This document shows, piece by piece, positions 9,001-10,869 of a DNA stretch of 10,869 bases. Position 1 is the first letter of the stretch; each line of letters begins with the position of its first letter. The notes beneath the pieces were generated by a model. That model was given only the letters and a program-made list of their open reading frames with translations. It did not search any database and was not told where the DNA came from. The translations under genes were made by a program, and so were the position numbers. Origin of the DNA: Bacteroidales bacterium (GTDB lineage Bacteria > Bacteroidota > Bacteroidia > Bacteroidales > JAADGE01). The stretch covers positions 3,784-14,652 of the forward strand of contig JAOZQB010000064.1 of assembly GCA_029932445.1 (NCBI GenBank), given 5' to 3'.

Positions 9001-9339
9001 AATTGAAGTTTGATCCTCGGATGTTTTGTTATCTGATTTACCTTTCTTAATTAAAACGAAATAATCTTTTCTAATTTTTTTAAAGGTCAGATTTTTCTTC
9101 TTAACCGTTTCGTTTAAAGCTTCTTCCGCTGTTTTTTTATTCAGCACGACAGAAACTTGCTTTTTTGTAAATTTAAAAGAAATATCCGATTCATAGGTAA
9201 CGGAAACATCGTATTTAATTTCAATTTTTTTAATTAAATCCGATAATTCAACTTCTGCTTTTTGCTTAAATACCTGACCGTTTGAAAAACCCAAACCGGA
9301 AAAAAGCAAAAAAGTCATAATTAATAACAGTTTTCTCAT
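6010..9339 (-). CDS. SusC/RagA-family TonB-dependent outer-membrane transporter with STN signalling domain
   Basis: The product has 1109 residues. The domain order is: signal peptide (about 1-21); STN domain (about 30-98, ELSDLIKKIEIKYDVSVTYE to DYFVLIKK); carboxypeptidase-regulatory-like domain (about 117-190, ITGTVKNNTGDFIPGVSV); TonB-box-like DIEEVIVSG (195-203); plug (about 208-326, with GKIPGI, IQMRGATSIRGN, LIIVDGV, VVKGAAASALYGSKAGNGVI); and a 22-strand-type barrel to the C-terminus, which ends in Phe as outer-membrane barrels do. The STN domain is the feature that distinguishes signal-transducing transporters. It contacts a FecR-type anti-sigma factor in the periplasm, and a FecR gene lies just 14 bases upstream. 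The protein should import a large ligand with its SusD partner using TonB energy and report ligand binding to FecR. The frame is intact throughout. The ATG at 9339 gives a convincing signal peptide. Confidence 0.96.
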   Translation of the reverse strand: MRKLLLIMTFLLFSGLGFSNGQVFKQKAEVELSDLIKKIEIKYDVSVTYESDISFKFTKKQVSVVLNKKTAEEALNETVKKKNLTFKKIRKDYFVLIKKGKSDNKTSEDQTSIYTEKTITGTVKNNTGDFIPGVSVIAKEDNSIAAMTDSEGKYIITVNQKIKTLIFNYIGYKTKEVVIGNQTEINVVLQEDLFDIEEVIVSGVAGNTPTKKLAVTVNKINADKLSEAPASSSASALQGKIPGILVKSSFGSPGSGTTIQMRGATSIRGNSPPLIIVDGVMVNTNLADINVDDIASYEVVKGAAASALYGSKAGNGVIVITTKRGKNLKESFKIRVRNEYGISNLQNELNLATHHPYQLAADNADFPYTKYEGVTYDNNGRVISGSRLLTDSAYADQNYAIVRDQQKEFFKQGKYYTNYFSLAKKDNNTNMFLSFENHKNSGIVFATEGYSRKNFRFNADTKIGKYISISTSNMYMLAETDNPGTSKGFSDVLFVQPDVDLNKPNDDGSPYHYKPDPWSIAENPLYPLYYRESTSKRNSFLTNISSKIQFTNWLNLETKYTYEKYHSFARGYNPKGYLYMDTAFYKGLLEKTNYENNSQNFQTTLNFNKVINDFTVKSKVSYLYEQEDWDNTYTSGKDFIVSNIPQFNYSDPTQSENSSYNGTIKAIDIFGIVDADYMSKYIVSGLIRRDGSSLFGENERWHIYYRVAGAYRITEDVEIPGIQELKLRAAIGTSGQRPGYSDQYETYYSDNGNLYKDHLGNKNLKPSESTEIEYALDAQFLKIMSFTASYSETSTKDALLQVPAASNYFGFPSQIKNAGTIKSQSLEFSLNIKAIHKKYIKLSFGFNFDRIRQQIEDLALNKFYTGPRDAFLVEPGQNYGIILGNQWLTSLDDMANQLPEGMTIDDYEINSEGYVISAGTEGSPSETPVALDADNDGTEDKVIIADCNPDFNLNFNTNFSYKGISLYMLWSLKQGGDVYNKTKQYLFLENRAGEIDQSGKPEDQKKSIYYYQAFYNGNNLNSYFVEDGGFLKLRELSLAYLYNFKKDSKIGGILKSVKLGMVAHNLLTITKYTGYDPEVGNSNYSANFSYDSYGYPNFRTITGSIEFTF

Positions 9340-9353
9340 AAGAACATTATTTT

Positions 9354-9662
9354 TTAATTAATAATTATTGTATCGTTTTTTTCTGTAATTTTTGTTTTAA
9401 AAATTGATTGCAATGCTTTTACAATTAAATGAACATCATCAGAAGGTGCCGACCCGCTGATATGCTTATTTTGAGCATCTTCATTATTTATAATAAGCGT
9501 TTTATTGTATCTTACTTTCAGTAATTTTGCCAAATCGTTAATTGATAAGTTATCGAACTCCAATCGTTTTTTTATCCAGGAAATATAAATTTCAGGATTA
9601 ACATTTTCCTTTATAAATGTTTTATTTTTGTTACTGTATCGAACAATTTCTCCGGGTGTCAT
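9354..9662 (-). CDS. C-terminal part of a FecR-family anti-sigma factor, separated by a frame break
   Basis: This 102-residue frame reads MTPGEIVRYSNKNKTF, then SWIKKRLEFDNLSINDLAKLL and ends in TIIIN. That is the standard C-terminal domain (PF16344, STN-like) of Bacteroidota FecR proteins, which binds the STN domain of the cognate transporter. It lacks any signal or membrane segment, so as a free protein it would stay in the cytoplasm and could not meet SusC. Reading upstream in the same frame gives QFSEFDNEITMTPGE, which continues smoothly from the GKVQLSNF of the upstream frame, so this is part of one original gene of about 319 codons. Its ATG overlaps the TGA of the upstream frame (ATGA at 9662-9659), so coupled re-initiation is possible but would yield a mislocalised fragment. 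An annotation as one frameshifted gene at 9354-10309 is equally reasonable. Confidence 0.85.
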   Translation of the reverse strand: MTPGEIVRYSNKNKTFIKENVNPEIYISWIKKRLEFDNLSINDLAKLLKVRYNKTLIINNEDAQNKHISGSAPSDDVHLIVKALQSIFKTKITEKNDTIIIN

Positions 9663-10309
9663 CGTAATTTCATTGTCAAACTCAGAAAATTGCTTAATTG
9701 AACCTTTCCTTCTTTTAATACTACCGAATTATCACCGGAATAGGTTCTGACATTAAATTTTGTTCCAAGAACAGTTATGTCGTATGCTTCAGTTTGTACA
9801 ATAAATTTTTGATTGTCTTTTTTTGTAACTTCAAAAAAAGCTTCGCCGTTCAAACTTATTTGTCTGTTAAAACCTTTAATACTTGAGTTTCCGTATTCAA
9901 TTTTTGCACCTTTATTTAAAGTTACTTTTGAATTATCGGGTAAAAGAATTTTTTTAATCTCATTTGTATTATTTACAATATTTTTCACACTGTGTATATC
10001 TCTGTAAACAGATACGGAAATAACTAATAATCCGATAAATACAGCAGCATATTTTAATGATGCATACAATAATCTGTTTTGCTTTTGTTTTTTTCTTTGA
10101 GAAATTTTAAGCTTTATTAATTTCAAAATTCTTTCTTTATCAAAAGAATTTTCAGAATAATTTAATAAATCCCAAAGAGTTTTTATATCCTCAAAGTTCT
10201 CTTTATATCTTCTGTCTTTTTTCAACTTTTCTTCTAAATATTTACTGTCTTCCCCGGATGTTTCTCCGGATAAATATTTAGAAATCAAATTATAATCTTT
10301 TTCCTGCAT
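9659..10309 (-). CDS. FecR-family anti-sigma factor, N-terminal and FecR domain part, broken by a frame change
   Basis: The 216-residue frame starts at the ATG at 10309. Residues 1-75 form a helical, charged cytoplasmic region (LISKYLSGETSGEDSKYLEE), the sigma-factor-binding part in this family. A single membrane segment lies at about 83-102. The periplasmic FecR domain (PF04773) follows: ILLPDNSKVTLNKGAKIEY (121-139), ISLNGEAFFEV (151-161), FIVQTEAYDITVLGTKFNVR (169-188), VVLKEGKVQL (196-205). After Phe208 the frame runs into LSLTMKLR and a stop, where the family would continue with the inter-domain linker; that continuation is present one frame back. Normal family length is about 300-350 residues. 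As read, the product lacks the SusC-contacting domain. It lies 14 bases (through the C-terminal frame) upstream of SusC. No ECF sigma gene is adjacent. Confidence 0.87.
   Translation of the reverse strand: MQEKDYNLISKYLSGETSGEDSKYLEEKLKKDRRYKENFEDIKTLWDLLNYSENSFDKERILKLIKLKISQRKKQKQNRLLYASLKYAAVFIGLLVISVSVYRDIHSVKNIVNNTNEIKKILLPDNSKVTLNKGAKIEYGNSSIKGFNRQISLNGEAFFEVTKKDNQKFIVQTEAYDITVLGTKFNVRTYSGDNSVVLKEGKVQLSNFLSLTMKLR
9683..9691 (-). other. -1 frame change splitting fecR at a T homopolymer
   Basis: On the minus strand the sequence is AGC AAT TTT CTG in the N-terminal frame, with a run of four T (9689-9686). One more T here would give AAT TTT TCT GAG TTT and fuse the two frames into an uninterrupted protein of about 319 residues. 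The most economical explanations are a recent single-base deletion or a base missed in sequencing. A programmed -1 slip cannot be excluded, but no classical X XXY YYZ heptamer is present. Confidence 0.85.
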
Positions 10310-10334
10310 ATTATTCTGTTAAATTTTAATTGAA

Positions 10335-10869
10335 TTAATTATCCCAATATTGAACTGTTCCGTTTAAATCGTCACCATAATAGACTACATTAATAATGAA
10401 CCCGTCTTTTTGGTTATTTTGGTCTGAGGCAATGATTCTAAACCATCCGGAATCAACAGCTCCCAAATCTAAATATAAAGCCTCTCCGTCTTTTCTGTAA
10501 TGTTTAATATATTGATCGCTTCCTACGGAACCGGAACTGCTTTCGGCATCACCCTCAATTACAATATCCCAATAATGAGTAGCATCTCCTGTGTTATTAG
10601 TAACATATACTCTTTCTGTTGAAGGGTCAAATTCAACATCTACACCTTCCGGATGCGACCATAATGTAACTCTGGTAGATGCACCTCCGTTAATTTGTCT
10701 GATAACTCTTGTTTTTACGCCGTCATCAACATTGTCCCAACTTGCAGAACCGTTTGCATCAGAAACCATAGTATATCCGGCAGCTTGATTTCCGTCGGTC
10801 ATACGAATATGTCCGTTTACTTCTAATTTTTCGTTAGGTGTATTTGTTCCGATACCTACATTGTCGGCA
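10335..10869 (-). CDS. C-terminal part of a surface/fibre-like protein with NVGIGT motif; 5' end outside the window
   Basis: The frame is open from the window edge to the TAA at 10335, giving 177 residues of the C-terminus. It begins ADNVGIGTNTPNEKLEVNG and continues HIRMTDGNQAAGYTMVSDAN. That NVGIGT-P-KLxVNG signature is widespread in Bacteroidota surface proteins and also in phage-tail-fibre-like proteins, usually just before a trimerising or chaperone region and preceded by long repeats. The remaining 130 residues (TRVIRQINGGAS to NGTVQYWDN) look beta-rich, with many polar and aromatic residues, and I do not recognise the domain. There is no S74 peptidase signature and no evident type IX sorting tail. 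The ATG at 10802 is only an internal Met. The gene ends 25 bases before fecR with no terminator between, so read-through into the fecR operon is possible. Role (adhesin, structural fibre) is inferred only. Confidence 0.75.
   Translation of the reverse strand, partial: ADNVGIGTNTPNEKLEVNGHIRMTDGNQAAGYTMVSDANGSASWDNVDDGVKTRVIRQINGGASTRVTLWSHPEGVDVEFDPSTERVYVTNNTGDATHYWDIVIEGDAESSSGSVGSDQYIKHYRKDGEALYLDLGAVDSGWFRIIASDQNNQKDGFIINVVYYGDDLNGTVQYWDN

Noticed and set aside
9354..9662. Independent small regulatory protein encoded by the 102-codon frame
   Set aside because: Its sequence is the standard FecR C-terminal domain, and the same frame continues upstream of its ATG with sensible FecR linker residues, so it is a fragment of the split gene.
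9683..9695. Programmed -1 ribosomal frameshift signal in fecR
   Set aside because: The site CAATTTT is not a canonical X XXY YYZ heptamer, since the P-site codon would mispair after slipping, and I see no strong stem-loop just downstream. A one-base deletion or error is simpler.
10464..10471. TAGATTTG on the minus strand as a fecR promoter (-7 TAnnTTTG match)
   Set aside because: It lies well inside the coding region of the fibre-like gene, about 155 bases from fecR, and has no TTTG at the -33 position. Such 8-base matches are expected by chance.
10335..10802. Complete 155-residue gene starting at the ATG at 10802
   Set aside because: The frame stays open to the window edge and encodes NVGIGTNTPNEKLEVNG before that Met, so the ATG is internal and the gene is truncated by the window.

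Overview
The window is a compact, very AT-rich stretch in which every supportable gene lies on the minus strand. It reads like a chromosome segment of a Bacteroidota bacterium. The evidence is an adjacent SusC/SusD outer-membrane pair, a FecR-type anti-sigma factor beside a SusC that carries an N-terminal STN signalling domain, two lipoproteins with short lipoboxes, and a partial surface protein with the NVGIGT...EKLEVNG motif common in this phylum. Genus and species cannot be read from the sequence.

Layout in transcription order (high to low coordinates): (1) 10869-10335, C-terminal part of a surface or fibre-like protein whose 5' end is outside the window. (2) 10309-9354, a FecR-family anti-sigma factor split into two overlapping reading frames by a -1 frame change near 9686-9689. 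(3) 9339-6010, a SusC/RagA TonB-dependent transporter with STN, carboxypeptidase-regulatory-like, plug and barrel regions. (4) 5991-4492, its SusD/RagB lipoprotein. (5) 4435-3197, an exported Ntn-hydrolase of the choloylglycine hydrolase / C45 acyltransferase type. (6) 3144-2011, a lipoprotein with a class I glutamine-amidotransferase-like (BPL_N type) domain and a HEAT-like tail. (7) An intrinsic terminator at 1982-1955. (8) 1910-636, an FtsX/LolC-type ABC permease. (9) 626-1, a NUDIX hydrolase of the CoA-pyrophosphatase type, cut off at its 3' end and not closed by a stop in the window.

Items 2 to 6 have gaps of only 14, 18, 56 and 52 bases and end at a clear terminator, so they are probably one operon. 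The inferred logic is as follows. An outer-membrane SusCD pump captures a ligand and its STN domain signals to FecR. The cargo may be handled by an N-terminal-nucleophile amidohydrolase and a GATase-like lipoprotein rather than by the glycoside hydrolases of a standard polysaccharide utilisation locus. This makes an amide-bonded substrate an attractive but unproven guess. No ECF sigma factor is seen next to FecR. The permease and NUDIX genes form a separate housekeeping-type pair behind the terminator.

There is no gene-free stretch longer than 100 bases. I saw no tRNA, rRNA, CRISPR array or insertion sequence.
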